A stretch of 64,000 bases of DNA from Isoetes taiwanensis. Its lineage: Eukaryota; Streptophyta; Lycopodiopsida; Isoetales; Isoetaceae. The position numbers were made by a program, and so were the translations under genes. The notes beneath the pieces were generated by a model, which was not told the origin of the DNA, searched no databases, and saw only the letters and a list, made by a program, of their open reading frames with translations. Location of the stretch: positions 250,001 through 314,000 of the forward strand of contig JAJEKV010000175.1 of the NCBI GenBank assembly GCA_021234155.1, read 5' to 3'. Each line of letters starts with the position of its first letter. The stretch's first letter is position 1. Of the stretch, positions 45,683 through 59,200 are shown one piece after another.

Positions 45683-45908
45683 AAGTGGCGAAAGAAATCG
45701 ACGAAGATCATCCTCACAATTCTTGTGCCGGAAAATGCTGTTCTTGATCCATTTGCAGAGCTTTGGCGGAATCCTCCTCTGCTTCTTCTTGCCGATATTT
45801 TGCGCTACCATTGTTTGCTTCAATACCTAGATATCCAGATGAGGCTATGACCGGATGCTACCGGAATGCTTTGTCACTACTCTGTATCAGACCACCGGAA
45901 GCCTTCAG
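45683..45908 (+). pseudogene. Exon-like segment 1
   Basis: After an AATACAG acceptor: KWRKKSTKIILTILVPENAV and DPFAELWRNPPLLLLADILR, then LLQYLD. After a one-base shift it continues YPDEAMTGCYRNALSLLCIR and PPEAFR to a TTCAG|GTATGT donor. Confidence 0.5.
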
Positions 45909-46044
45909 GTATGTTAGGGTTTGTAAATGTGAGTGTGAAACAGATGGATCTATCATTTCGGCTTGCCGGTACCGGGATCACCAACACATGCATCGGCCGT
46001 GAAAATATTACTCCGGATTTCCATATAATATCAGTTTCTTGCAG

Positions 46045-46500
46045 ATTGATCATGTTCTATGCCTGTTGATCTTGAAACTCCGGCGAGGAGACCGCCCCTG
46101 CCGTGGATAACTAATAACAATCTTTCTTGAAAGGAGGAAAATTTCAAGAATCTGATTGAATTGTTGCACGGTACTGGAGTTATTAAGTTCTTTAAATCAA
46201 TGCATCCGCCAACCCTTTTTGCTCAATGGATGAAGCATTTTGGGGCTATATCTGTTGATAGTTATCCCAATCTCCAGAAAACAGAGTTGTTGCAATATCA
46301 TGCAGTTGGAGGTTATAACTCCTTGGCGAGTCTTCATTCCGTTGGATTATTTCCAACGCTAAGCACTCAGGACGAAGCGGTGGTAATGTTTCTAGCGAAG
46401 GGTCCAAGTAAATGTTTGGTTGGAAATTCTTTTGCAACAATTGTGGGAACTATTATTCTTGATCAACTCCGTGGTGGTTTTATAGTATTATTGAACTTCT
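46045..46500 (+). pseudogene. Exon-like segment 2
   Basis: After a TTCTTGCAG acceptor: PARRPPLPWITNNNLS, a TGA, then KEENFKNLIELLHGTGVIKF and HPPTLFAQWMKHFGAI and TELLQYHAVGGYNSLASLHS. The frame stays open to 46500. The second half may be intron. Confidence 0.45.
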
Positions 46501-47101
46501 GATCAGACCCGGAGCTATCTTCCAGCAATATCAAGTTTTGCACGCTCATTATCTCAGATTTTTCTCCTGCATTGGCTCCATCTCTTCCTTTTGCCCGATC
46601 CCCAGAGGCAGAGTGTGGTCACAATCTCAGGATAGAATTTTTTCCCCCCTTCTCCTTCATTTAGTCCTGCAGATTCAAATGATACAGTGATAGCATCCAC
46701 TGCACCAAAAAGAACTGTTATATAAATTCAAAAAGCTGATGGGTTTGATCACACTGATCACTGCCATATTTTCAACATAGCATCTACTTTTGAATTCATC
46801 CTGAATTCATGTGGACTACATTGATGCGAACACATAGAATGTATGTTAAACTGCTATGGTGTTGTCCTGGGACAAATACAACGACTGTTTCAAAGGATAG
46901 GAAATAAAATAAAGAACAAGGTTTACCATTAGTTGCATGTGCTTAGTGTTTTTACAGTAATGTCCATTTCCATAGTCTCTGGTTATATTATCATCCAGCT
47001 AAAACCTCTATCAGTTGATTTGTTCTCTCACTGAAAGAAGTGCATCTCATATTCATTGTCATTTCTTGTATGTTAAAGCTACATTGCTTTAAATTTCTTC
47101 T

Positions 47102-47224
47102 ATGCTGGATTTGGTTGAGGCGCATTTATCTCGTACGACATGGTTACAAGACCAACTTTTAATTGTATGGCAGAAGATCATGAACGCTGCAAGTTTAAAT
47201 TCAAAGGGAGCTATTGTTGTACTA
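47102..47224 (+). pseudogene. Exon-like segment 3
   Basis: MLDLVEAHLSRTTWLQDQLL followed by IVWQKIMNAASLNSKGAIVV up to TGA at 47225. A GTACTA near 47219 could be a donor. Confidence 0.4.
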
Positions 47225-50200
47225 TGATTGATGACTCCGAATTCAAACAGTCCATTGGTTGGTGTATAAAATTTCTTCTTGTCTTTAGGCTTTTAAAATA
47301 TGAAGGAAATCAGAAAGTTTGCTTCTAAAGCTAAAATTTGATAAATAAGGTACTGGAATGGAATCTTTGCTTTTCGTTATAAATGCCAAGCATCTTATGT
47401 TATAATGTTTTAGTGCAAGTAATGGATACGCCTAATTTTGAAGCGGTGTGGGATTGGTCTAACGTCTGAGATGATGCTTACGTTAAAAGCCTTTTAGTTA
47501 AAAAAAGCAAAAAAAGGGGGTTTGGGCGTATTAGGGTTGGTCTTTGCTACGCTGTTATATCACGGTCATTTGCTATGGAATAAGGTGGGTAGTGCACAAT
47601 GTTTAGTAGAGCGGCAGTAGATAGCTAGATCATGCGTTAAATGACTTCTGATCTGTATCTAAACATAAACATAAGGAATAAATAGCATTTAATGTTTAGT
47701 TTTGTCTATCGGCATCTTCGGCATTACATGTAATTCTTCAGCATTTACCGATCTCTGGGCTGCTTTGAATCTAGGATCGATGACTTTATGCATGCGAAAA
47801 TTTCTCTAAGACCTATCACGATGCATTTGGTTCTAGAATGCTCATAACTGAGCTCGCCTTGATACCGATCTGTGAAAGAAAGGTAAGATAGGGAGTTGAT
47901 AGCTAGAGACAGTTTCTTGAGTGAAAAGAGTTAACAAATTTCGCGCCACTTCAAAGGCTTACATAGAGTACACCTTGCAAGTTTCAACAAGACCCGCAGT
48001 TATGAATATTTTCTTTTTACTCTCGATTTCCTTTGAGCTGTGTGTGAACTCAAGTATTATATTCAACCTACGCGGAAACGTTCCAGGAAGAGGCGAGAGC
48101 TCTCTAACATGGTAGTGCGGAGCTCATAACATTGATGGTACGAATGTTTAGCCGTCTGAGATCGCAACAGGATTGAGTTAAGCGCTCACATGTCGGGTTC
48201 AGAAGTTAAGTGAAGCTTTGGCGATGGCAAAGCGATTCTGAAAGCCCTTTAGATCATTGTTGTGAATAAAGAAAGCAAAAGAGAATGAAGTGGAACTTTT
48301 GAAATTATTTGGCTATATATCTGGAGTTACCATTCTTATTTCCATGTTCTTTTCCATCACGATTTGTTGCACTGCTTGTTAGTGAGAAAAACCCCAACAA
48401 ATTGTTGTGATGGCATAAAGCTTTGGGCCCGGCATTTGATGTCTGGCAAAGCTAGAAATGTTCTAAGGTAATAATCATTTAAAGTCACGTATCGTGTTGT
48501 GGAATATCTTGAGAAGCTTCTAGGATCAACAAAGGTACCATATTTTCGATCCGGCTATGGCCAAACACCTTTGACAAAGCCAAAAGTAGTGAACCAAAGT
48601 AAGCTATGGCCTCTTCTTACGATAAGCGAAACAGAGTGGTTTGGCCTACCATAGCCAAAGAAATGCCAAAGGAAGTTGAGAACAAGAACAAATTGGACAT
48701 GCGCTGTAACATACCAAGAAAAGTGGCGGTACCGATATTCTCTCACAACCTATGGGTCTTTTCTTGGCCTATTTTGAGCTCGAGAAAAATAAGCGAATGT
48801 AGCGCATCTGTTTTGTCGATCTATAGCTAAAAATGCTTGATAGAAGTGGGGGCAGAAGGTGTCCATGGAATTCTGGCACATTAGCAACAATTTGGCGGTA
48901 GACTTGCTCTGGTATATTTACGCACATATCCATATTATGCTTGTGTCCTAGAGTTTCAAACTGACCCCGGTATCTTAAACTCTTCACATAGTTAATGGTC
49001 TTGGCTTTTGTGTTGAGAGGAAGAAGCAAAGGATGGATAGAAGATCTGAATAAGGCGTAGTATCCATGAAGGGTAGAAGGCAAATTTGTAAGTATTTTCA
49101 ACATTCCACTGTTCAGGACATAAATTGAAGCATTTTTTTTATTCATAGTTGATCGTATTTATTTTGTTGTTACAAGATATAGACACGATGGAGGAAACAT
49201 GTGGACATAGATCAACTATACAATCATGATTCTAGGTAGTGTCGATTGAAAGTAGAAAGCGTGCCGATGGTTTCAACGATTTATTCCCATCGTGATGCAA
49301 CTAGAACACGATACATGATCTTATAAGCTTAGCATGAAAGTGGATTACTTGCAGCAATTTGCATCGCGATATGAGCATTAGATTATGGCGAGGAAGACTA
49401 TAAGATTGTCACATTCTAATTCGCGAAATAGTGCATATAGGTTGAGTGAATGTCATGTAAGCTATCGGATCTTGGCGGCCGATTGTGCCTTCTAAGGAGG
49501 TATCGTTGATGAATGTTCGGTATTTGATCGTTCGAGTTGTTTTAGTGTGTTTGTATGATATAATGGAAGCCGAAGACTTTGTGAAAAGCGATTACGCTCA
49601 TTTGATATTTGGCGAGTTGTGCATTATATTCATTCTCTTTGGAGGTGTTCGCTGCGATCTTAAATCTGGAATGATCCACCGGTAGGAGAGAAAATATTAT
49701 GATATTAAAGGTAGATTTTGGAATTTCAATTCTTTTTACGGTCTTACGACCCTCGATATATTATGTGGTTGCCGAGTTATATGCATGTACATCAACATGT
49801 TAAAATGGAAAGTAATGCTTGAGGAGTTGTTTTATCTAGCAAATATTATAATGACACATAGCTCATCCCTAGAACCAATACAGAAGTGTTAACGTTAATA
49901 TATCAGCTTATAATAATAGGCCAATGCATGGCCTATTTTGAAACAATAGTTTTTAGTCTAGCATAGGGTTGTTTTTGCCAGCATTTGCATGTTTTTGTAT
50001 TTTAAGTGCTACAAGAATTTGTATGTTGGTGGCGTCATGCTCGCTGGACCTATTCTTTGGTAAGGTGCTTATGAGCATAAAGTTTAAGATGGTTTTGGAC
50101 TAGCTAATTGGCGGTCAGAAGCTCATTTGTTGGTAGATAAATATGAGTTCAAAAAGTATAGATTGTCCCATCTTCACCTATTGATACATGCCTATCGACT

Positions 50201-50944
50201 AGAACTTTGTGAGCAAGTGAGAAAAGAAGAACGATGAAAAGGGGAGAGAACAAAATTTTGAAAGCTCATATGATGGGGTGGTCGACCAATTTCTTTTATG
50301 TAATCTTCATGTTCAAGAGTTGAATCTTCATGATATTATATCAATTTCTTGAGAACTTGGCGGTGATTTATTTCATGGAATGGAAGTCTTAGGACGGAGA
50401 AAAAACAATATTTGGAATCTTGCTCTAAGCCGAGTTCACTAGAAGGCAACGTGAGTTTGTGAGTTTGTTGTCATGTATAATTTAATCTTCCTTGGATTTC
50501 ATATAGAAGATCTTCGCTTAGACTTCACACTTCATGCATACACCCAAGCAAACCCCAACATAAATTCCTAAAAGGTTCAATTTAATAGCCAATGGGGTTT
50601 CACCCATTAACTGGCTAATATTTAACAACCCGAGGGGTATGAGTGCTAGATGAATTTCTAGATAGTGCCCACATGGTTTTGGCGTTTTAGCAAAGGATGG
50701 ACCAGCAGTTGCTTTCTTGCTACAATATGTATTTCATAAAAGGTATCATTTAGTAGTTTTGGAACGAATAATCTGTAAAACTCCATATTTAGGCAATATC
50801 TAAACTCGATGAATTCACATATTATCCATGTTCCAAATATCATGGGGTAATGTGAGGATTTTGCAATAAACAAATAATGCAACATTCTATCTATATATGT
50901 CGGGGATGAATTAATGCCATTCTAAAAATGGTCTTTACGCTAGG

Positions 50945-51088
50945 CGAGAGGAAGCTACCATGTTGACTGAGATGCTTTCTCTTGATGCATGGGAAATGGC
51001 CAGCATCTTCAATCACAATGGTATCACGGAGGTTCTAGCGACTTTAGAAAAATCCTCCACCATGTATAAATTCCTTTGCCACGGAAAG
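50945..51088 (+). pseudogene. Exon-like segment 4
   Basis: A clean 48-codon frame: RREEATMLTEMLSLDAWEMA, SIFNHNGITEVLATLEKSST, MYKFLCHGK, ending at AAAG|GTATGA. The frame is open upstream to about 50920 (NGLYA), so the exon start is uncertain. Confidence 0.5.
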
Positions 51089-54000
51089 GTATGAACCATC
51101 CGATCACCCGATTGATAAACATGACCTTTAGTTCAAATTTAATACTCATTCACAAAAATATTAACTACAGCGTAGCGGGCTGAGTATTTCTTCAAATCAA
51201 TAAACTCGATAATAATAATAATTTAGTGGGCGATAAAACCGGATCTTTATTCTGAATCTGAATAGAGGCTGAACATCATTTCTGTGAACCATGATGTGGG
51301 TTAAACTTCTGGAAACGACCCCTATTCCATATTCCGGACATTTACAATGTTATGCGTGTTTTAGAATCTACTTATTTAAAAGTTTCTTGGGATTCTTTGC
51401 TGATTTTTAAAGTTACATTGGAAGAAAAATGAGTTACCTAAAAGGCATCATTTTTCACGCTTTAAATCTCCTTCCCCTCGATTACTATTTTGCCCCAAAA
51501 ACCGTCGTTCTTGATTGTTCTCGCATTATTGTAGCGAGAGGGCCCGGATAGACGTTCAGTCCTCTCGCCAATATGATTACAGGCGGACGGTGACTTCATG
51601 GAGGAGGCCGGAACCGGACTAAAGGGCATCGAGCCATTTTTGCCGGATATCTAAACCATTTTGATGGTTTGAGATTTTCGTTTTGATGTTCTACAATGAG
51701 GTTGGGTTTTGTTATCTATGCAATCTTTTAGATTAGTTTAAAATGAGTTTTGTTGATTTGAGTTCTATTTTTACCAGTGGAAGTGAAGCATGCGCGGATT
51801 CTTTGGCCGGTTATTATTTATCTGACTATCGCGGTGGGGCAAGAGGATGACATGCAATTATGGGGCCGTTGAATTTCTGTTGCCAATCGTCTATTTCCTT
51901 TCTCCACTTATAAGCGATGCGGTAAAGCACCAATGCGAAACTCGTATCTCCATTTTCAAAAGCTTTTACATTAGCCATTTGATTACGGAAGACTACTGGG
52001 CGAGGAATATTGCATGTCTGACACACGGGGTTTGGTGCGAAATATAGAATGTGATGCTGCAGTTATGGCCGAGGCCGAACTTGCATCTGAGAAGAGATGT
52101 TGGTGGTATTGACTCCATTAATGCGAAAATACATCTTCTTAATTTGTTCTATTTTGGTATCTTATTTTGGTTCTTTGGTTTTAGACTAGGCAGCCTTTCA
52201 AGTTGCAAATCACATTCGGTGAAGCTCTTTATGGTTTCTTAAATCTCTGTTTTAAATCAACTCTGTTTTGCGAGAACATCTGATTTTGTATGTAGTGGAT
52301 TTTAAATTACTATTTTGCGGTCATAATGATTCCACGTGGCCGGCTAGATCTAAAATTGTGGAATCTAAATTTGATGGTATTAGCAGCTTTCAAAATTTAG
52401 AAGCTCCTTCGAATGGGGCTTGGAGCTTGAGTTTAAAGCTAGAACTTGGGTACGTAATGATATTGTTTTTCTTTCCTTTTCCTTCACGTATGCGGTGCCT
52501 TAGTTGCATTTGATTTGCGGATAAGATTCATTTTGCCTTTGTACGTAGGCGTGATTAAGACTTTTAAAAGGCTGTTAAGTGGGAGGTAGCTTGGAAGTGG
52601 GCAATGTGAGCTTATCTTTGTATGAAATTTGGAGGCGGTCGAGGGTTAATGCGGCATTTTGGATTTGTGGATCAGTGCGAATTTCTTTTTACTTTTTATT
52701 GTCGTTTCTTTGCACGGTTTTAGCGTTCTGATGTTTCTCTTCATAGGTTTTGTGGAATTGGGATCGGCTATTCTCAGAAAAAGGCTTTCTTAAAGCGGGT
52801 TGCTATGTATTTCTCTACCTTGACCTTCTTTGCTTAGTAGCTTTGGCATGGTTGATCTATGTCTGGCCGGGTTAAGGACCACAAAATGTTTTCTTATACT
52901 ATTGCTACTTTATTATTCCCTCACGATGGGACCTCTTCTGCACAAAATGTTTTCTTTAATGATTTGATATTTTGTATTATGCATCGGCTTCTTCTTTGCT
53001 CTGGATGTTTGACATTCTTTAAAGCGGAATTTTATTAGAGTGGTAGGAAATGAAGAACCCGGCAATGGATGCAGGCTTTTGTTTTTACGCTGCTGCTTTT
53101 AAAAGCCGAGGGCTTAAGGAGTTTTCTCTTAGCCTTTATCGGAGTTCTTCCAGCGAATGTTATGGTTCTTTAACATGTAGTTTAGTCTTGAGAGAATTTG
53201 GGATGCATTAGCGATTTTCTACACTCATTTAGTACAAATACATAGTTAGGACTGTGCATTTTTCACCGAGGTCGTATTTTCTCTGTCTCTTTTTTTTGTT
53301 ATGAAGTACATTTTTTTACGGTTTTCTTTTTAAGCTGCATTCAAGATTTGTATTCATCACATGACAAGATCTCACGATGCCGAGCTCATTATTCTTTGGT
53401 TGGTGGAGGCGGAAAACTCCTTGGATATTTGATTTAGGCGTCAAGATCAAGTCCATATTTGATAATGATGATCAATATTAAGTTCATGTTCATGCAATGA
53501 TATTGGAGGACAGGGTAATCATTTATGTCATTTGTTTGTGAAAAGCCATTTCTCTTATATTTATAACAAAGCGCTTTTTAGATTTGAGACTTGCGGTCTT
53601 ATAAATTGTTTATGGCGAGTTAAGTGAAACTTATATGCCTTATTCCTTACGATTACGTGGATGTAAGAACAAAATAGCAGTCATATTTTTGGAAGCGAGA
53701 AGTCACGGGAGTAAGCGCCTAGCGGGAAGACAATCTTTAAGCGAAATTTTGGAAGTGGACATGATCCCTACCAATGCTAATCATTAGGCTAATGGTTAGA
53801 ACACTTTCTTTTTTTTTTTTGCAAGGTGGACAGTATTACATATGGTACTGATTTGTTTTGGGCGTAATTAATTTCTGTCTTTGGTGGCGCTCACGAATAG
53901 CGATTGGCATTTTAATGCATTTTGTGTGATCTTTAGCAAACTTTGTTCATGATATACCAACAAATTGTTGACTTCATGTGGTATCATAGCACTCTGAGAT

Positions 54001-55354
54001 GATGATTGGTGCACTTCTTAAATTATTGCATTGAATAATATAAAATATTATTTAGTACATCCTCTGGTTACAATAGTATGAGACTGAAACCTAAACTCAA
54101 AAGTTGGGGATGTGCTTTTTAAAGAAAATGCCCCAACAACATGGTACAAATGCAACTATGGTGTTACATCCTTGATTACAAAACAGGGGCATAGTGATTG
54201 AAAATTAAATTGAAATATTCTATAAAAAAAGAACTATTATCCAAATACTTCAACAAACAAGGATTTTTAAGTATGTGACTAATATATTTTTAAAGGTAAA
54301 TTATATGGCAAAAGGACTTTTTTATAGTTGTGTTGAATATTGTTGCATTTGATATCATTTCAAGACTATTACATGTTATAGTATCTTCTCTCTGTTCTGC
54401 TCTTTCAAAGTGCGTTGCCCGCCCCTCGATCTTCCATTTATTGATTTGTTTACAAAGCAATAACATCATCATTAATGCCTTGCTTTTCGGGTTAATTGGT
54501 TAGGTCACAAATAGCGAGCCGGCCATTTTAGGTGGCTAACTCTAGGCTCATGATTAGTGATCCAATTATCATTGCGATTGGAAGATTAATTGGCTAGAAA
54601 CCATGGTGTGACCATCCACACCGCACCATTAAATCATCAATATGCATATTCTAAAAAAGCAATTGCATAAATGCAACATCAACTTTACATAATTGGGCTT
54701 TGAAATGCATACAAGCTAATTGTTGTTTCAACATTAGCTACTAGCCTATCCAAAGCTTATAGCCCGTGGTTGATCAAATCAATGGGCAGCTCAAATCAAT
54801 GACTTGCACGTTCATTTCACCTTTACCTCGACTGAGATATTATTTGTAGAAGAAGTGAAGATATTACGGAAGCATCCACGAAAGTACAACATTAGACCCT
54901 TGGTGATGTGTGCCATGTGAGTTCCATCATGAATTGAAGTATGCCAATGAGCCAGGACAAAAATAAATTGTTTTGCATATTTGTACCTGGTTTTTGTTGA
55001 CGTACTTAACTACTTTAAAAGGTGACATTTTGAGCATAACTTTTGGGTCTGTCTTCCTATATTTCATCTTTAGAGGTAAATTTAATTGTCCTCCACATTT
55101 TTTATAAACATGGTTTTCTCTACTACCGAAATCCATCCTTTAAATGCAAAGTTTGAATATTGATGATACTATCATTAACAATTTCAATAACAAAAATAAT
55201 TACAAAAGTAAATAATATCTATTCTTGCCAGTATCAATATGTGCTTTTTGTCCAAAGTTATCTCCATGAACATTGGTCAGTAAAAACATGCGCTTGAGGA
55301 CTTTTTGCCGAAACCTTGTACATTTTACATTCTATTATGATGGCTAAATACCAG

Positions 55355-55758
55355 ATTTTAGATCACTGGATGGAATCAAGGAAAAAGGCATCAACCGAGG
55401 AAGAACCGCGAAGAAACTCACTCATGCACGCTTGCAGGCGTTAAGCCCAGGTGGCCTCATTAAAATCTCATACGTTTTAACCGCCGAGGTTGGTAATATC
55501 TAAGATCAGATCTTCAAAACCATAGATTCATACAAAAGTCCATTTTCCGAGGAACTGCAAATTTATCTGATTCATTGCTAAACCTCTGGGATCACTGAGC
55601 CATGAGTTAATTTCTTAGTGTCCTACGGCGGATGAGATGCTCTGTTCCTCTCCAAATATGCTCTGTTTTCAGCAAGCCCCGAAGAATCCAACTTTGGAGC
55701 CCACAAATGGCGACTTGGTAGTATCGAATTTCTCGGTGTCACCCGGCCGAAACCCTGG
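55355..55758 (+). pseudogene. Exon-like segment 5
   Basis: After an ATACCAG acceptor: ILDHWMESRKKASTEEEPRR and NSLMHA. In shifted frames follow LQALSPGGLIKISYVLTAEV, FKTIDSYKSPFSEEL, NLSDSLLNLWDH and NMLCFQQAPKNPTLEPTNGD with NFSVSPGRNP, ending at CTGG|GTAATG. At least three lesions. Confidence 0.45.
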
Positions 55759-55809
55759 GTAATGTTAGCCTTTATTGTATTTACGATTCTTGAAACATCC
55801 ATCGGTCAG

Positions 55810-56208
55810 CTAACCTAAGAAACTGCGATTTTCTTGTGGCTCAACATGCGCCCCATCCTAAATGCTTATAAAAGAACAATCCCGAAGGTTCGACGCGATC
55901 AGAACTCTCAAGGCATGGACCCTCAGGAAGCTTCGGCTAATAGGTCACGCCATGTGAATGGAGTTTCGGAAAAACTCCATACTCTTCTTAGAATTACAGG
56001 AGCCTTGCGTGTACATTTTAAAGCTGAACCAGGTCAGATGTCAACTTACGACGGTTTAATCTCCTCCTGGCCTTTACCGGGCCCTGCGTGTACAACACTA
56101 ACCAAAAATAAACTTAAAGTAATAATAGCTTACCTCCAAGAAGCTGCACCCGCCCACATCACTCTATTACAATTATATATTAGAGATAATAAAATGCTTA
56201 TGATTTAA
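55810..56208 (+). pseudogene. Exon-like segment 6, possible terminal exon
   Basis: After a 51-bp candidate intron ending CGGTCAG: NLRNCDFLVAQHAP, then, one frame over, PILNAYKRTIPKVRRDQNSQ, GMDPQEASANRSRHVNGVSE and KLHTLLRITG. It remains open to a TAA at 56206 with KLKVIIAYLQEAAP near the end. Confidence 0.45.
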
Positions 56209-59200
56209 TATCTTCTTTTTAAAATGGGATAGCATTGGTTTTGGGACACAGAGCAGCATGATCTTGAGGCGCATCGCGGCATTCCCCTTCCCCTTAGGGA
56301 CGTTTTTATCGGCGCTGTTAATCTATTCAATACGAAATTTGAAATTTAGAGGATTCCTCTCTACTCTTCTTATTGGTTGAAATGCTCTTCTTGGTAGGTT
56401 GAAAATCTTTATGCGAAGAAAACTTCCTCTCTTACAAAATATGTTAAATTCGAGCAAAAGGAAGCGTCTGTAAGGAGAAGCTTGTGGTGTGATTGAGCAT
56501 AGATAGGATCCATAGCGAAGATTAGAGGCATTACTTTCGTTTGTGACTCTTGGTGTAACTCAACATGGTTTTAAGATGCATTTGTGCCCTACTTGGTGTG
56601 GCAGTGAAGCTAATGATTTTGTTTAGGCCCGACAAATGTTTTGTTGTGATTTCGAGGCGTTTATATCTCAATTTTAGCACCTACAAACGGCCATGCCCTT
56701 GATTATTAGCTCTATGAATAATGGCGGCATGGCACTTTTCGCGGTCGACCAATGTTTATTACGGTGTAAAGGCAAAATGTGTTGGTAAGCTGACAGCATG
56801 GCTCTGCTTTTCTCGATGCCTCTCTTCTTTCGTTTCTTTATCTTTCTCTCTTTTGTGCGGTCTGCATGGCCAGATCAATCGTTGCTATAGAGTTTATGGG
56901 CTTCTTTGCCCAAAGCGAGGAAACGATGTCGGCATGTGAAACGGAGTCGAGGATGAATACTCTAAACTTTGTTGTTTTTTCCTTGCTTCATATTTCTTTG
57001 CGTTTGTTTATGGGATAGCTCTTTCCTTCATACTTTAGATCATACTTTAGATCAAAGGCGACAAGATTGTCATCCATCGGGAATAAACAGGTAAAGGCAT
57101 TGGCTTGATCTAATCGGCGGGGGTTGGCGTAGTGCATAAGTCTCTAGACATTTGAAATGGGTTGTTTGAGGTCTGGTTGTGGTGGTAGTATGCAATCTGG
57201 TGGTTTCTTTACGTATCACTGCTTGGTGGTCTTCTTGCAAGGCAATCCATTGTGGTTTCGCTTGCTTTCATGTTCGATGACTAAAAGGATCGATGAGAAT
57301 CTTCGGCTTTATGTTGCATTTTCATTTTTCACCTTGACCTTTTTCTTCTTTTTTTTTTTCATTTTGCACTCTACACATTTTTCTCCCTATATGGGCTAAA
57401 AATCTTGGAAGATCATGAAGCGATTCGGTGCCTTGCATCCGGTGCCTTGCATCCCTTTGATGGCATTCGGACCAGGTGCTCGGTTATACCTTTTCTAGAA
57501 AACACATCCTATTAGAGTTTCTTGCCATTCTTTGGCTTTGCTGATAGTCTTTGATGGTGGATTCATTGTTGATTTGGCTTCATGTAGTTACTTGCAATTG
57601 AAATCCATTCAACATTATTGATCTTAGTTGTTGTCTTTACGCTTTGCAAATATTTAATAATATATAGTCTAAAATGTCATCATGTTTTCTGAGAGCTTGA
57701 CAACATATTTATCGATGCACTCCTTGGATCTTAGTATATTTGTATTGAGGTGGTGTTTCTTTTGTATTCTTTAGCTCTGGCGGTACTATTAGTCTTATCT
57801 CATCATGTCAGTAGAAACATGAGCATAAATATAATGATTAAGTTTAATTGGGCGAGATTACAAGAACGGCGGTATTCAAGCCAATGTAGTATGTACATAT
57901 AAAGTTAATCTTAAGTACCTTGCCGAGGTTATCGATATAGTCTTTTGATTTAGTGCGTTCCAAATTTGAGTAAAACAATATCTTTATAAAATCGCGAGGG
58001 TGGGAACCCCTCATTTCATAATTATAAGGTCCGGTTGTCGTAGGATAAGCTGATGGTAGAAGATTTGCTTAATGTTGGTGTTGCCCCAATGGAAACCGAA
58101 GCATTATCTTGTTCCATATCCTGTAAGGGGCAGCATGCCCTCATCCAGTAAAGAGGCTTGCATCCGGAAAACAAACATCTAAACAATCCTGCATATTTAG
58201 CAGCACCGTTTTCATCTACTACTTTGGAGTTTTGGCCCGAATGCGATTTTAAGCTAAAAGGGTAAAGGTATGCTTAGACATTCTGGCATTAAGCGATGAG
58301 AATCACCTAAACCAATCAAGAAAAAGAGTTAGAAAGGCCATCAAGTTGGCTGCCAAGATGTTCTTAAATTCACAAGGGCAACCCGCGGATGATCATCCCT
58401 CAGTTGGTTCGAGAGAAAAGGATGAATTGCATGCATGCATCGCATTATGTATTGTTTACAGTTGTACTATTTTTTGGAGCATTTGATTTTCTCCCATCCT
58501 TTCTATGCTTAATGTAAAGTCAATGCGGAATCACGAATCGAGCGTTATACATTGGTAGACTGGCATTCTTTGTATCTCCATTTGAAGTTGGTCAAATGTA
58601 TGCAAATTCATACATGTCGCCAATCTTAGAGGTAAAAACCTCATCTTTATTTTTGCTTAAATATAATTCGGTGTATATGAAATTAAGTTATGGCGTGCCT
58701 TTACTAGCGTGATCATTAGTTCTATGTTTTTCTTATTTAATGTGTCACCGTAATTTGTGTTGTGGGATCATTATGATCATGATGACTGATTTGACGAGAA
58801 CCATTGTAAAGTCAATTGCCTTTACAATGACAAATCCATCTTTAAGCATTTGGCTACCGCAGATGATCGGTTTAGTTTCTTATTTTTTTTCCTAATGCTT
58901 AATGGCTGCGAATGAGCATGTTAGACTTGAGCTCTCTATTTCTGATCTTCTTTTACTGTTTTTGAAATGAGTAAACGACTATAGATCTATTCTATCGTCT
59001 CAAAGCATCATTTCTTTTGTGTGCGGGGAATGAACAAATATGATAATTAGGTAGCATGGTACTATTGGAGATGCAAGAATGGGAATTAGCATAATACTAT
59101 GTTCTACTTTTGCCAGTCACAAAACACTTAGTACGGACAAGATAAGATAAGATAAGATAAGATGAATTTTTTAGATCAACAACAATGTTTTTTAAATCTT

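Larger units (their letters stand above)
45683..56208 (+). pseudogene. Long-intron gene or pseudogene, unrecognised family
   Basis: At least seven plus-strand segments read as protein and several end at good splice sites: 45683-45908, 46045-46500, 47102-47224, 50945-51088, about 52048-52110, 55355-55758 and 55810-56208. They are separated by up to about 4 kb of AT-rich sequence without other features. Translations are helix-rich and leucine-rich with no catalytic motif that I know; a large scaffold-type protein would fit, but this is inference. Several segments need single-base frame corrections or cross an in-frame stop, so this copy is a pseudogene or the assembly carries indels. All segments having the same orientation over 10 kb, with matching splice signals, is the reason for treating them as one gene. 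They could instead belong to two genes. Confidence 0.4.

Noticed and set aside
51826-52047. Overlapping 66-codon frames on both strands
   Set aside because: All three plus frames and one minus frame look partly coding here. I could not choose, so only the neighbouring 52048-52110 segment is mentioned in the long gene.
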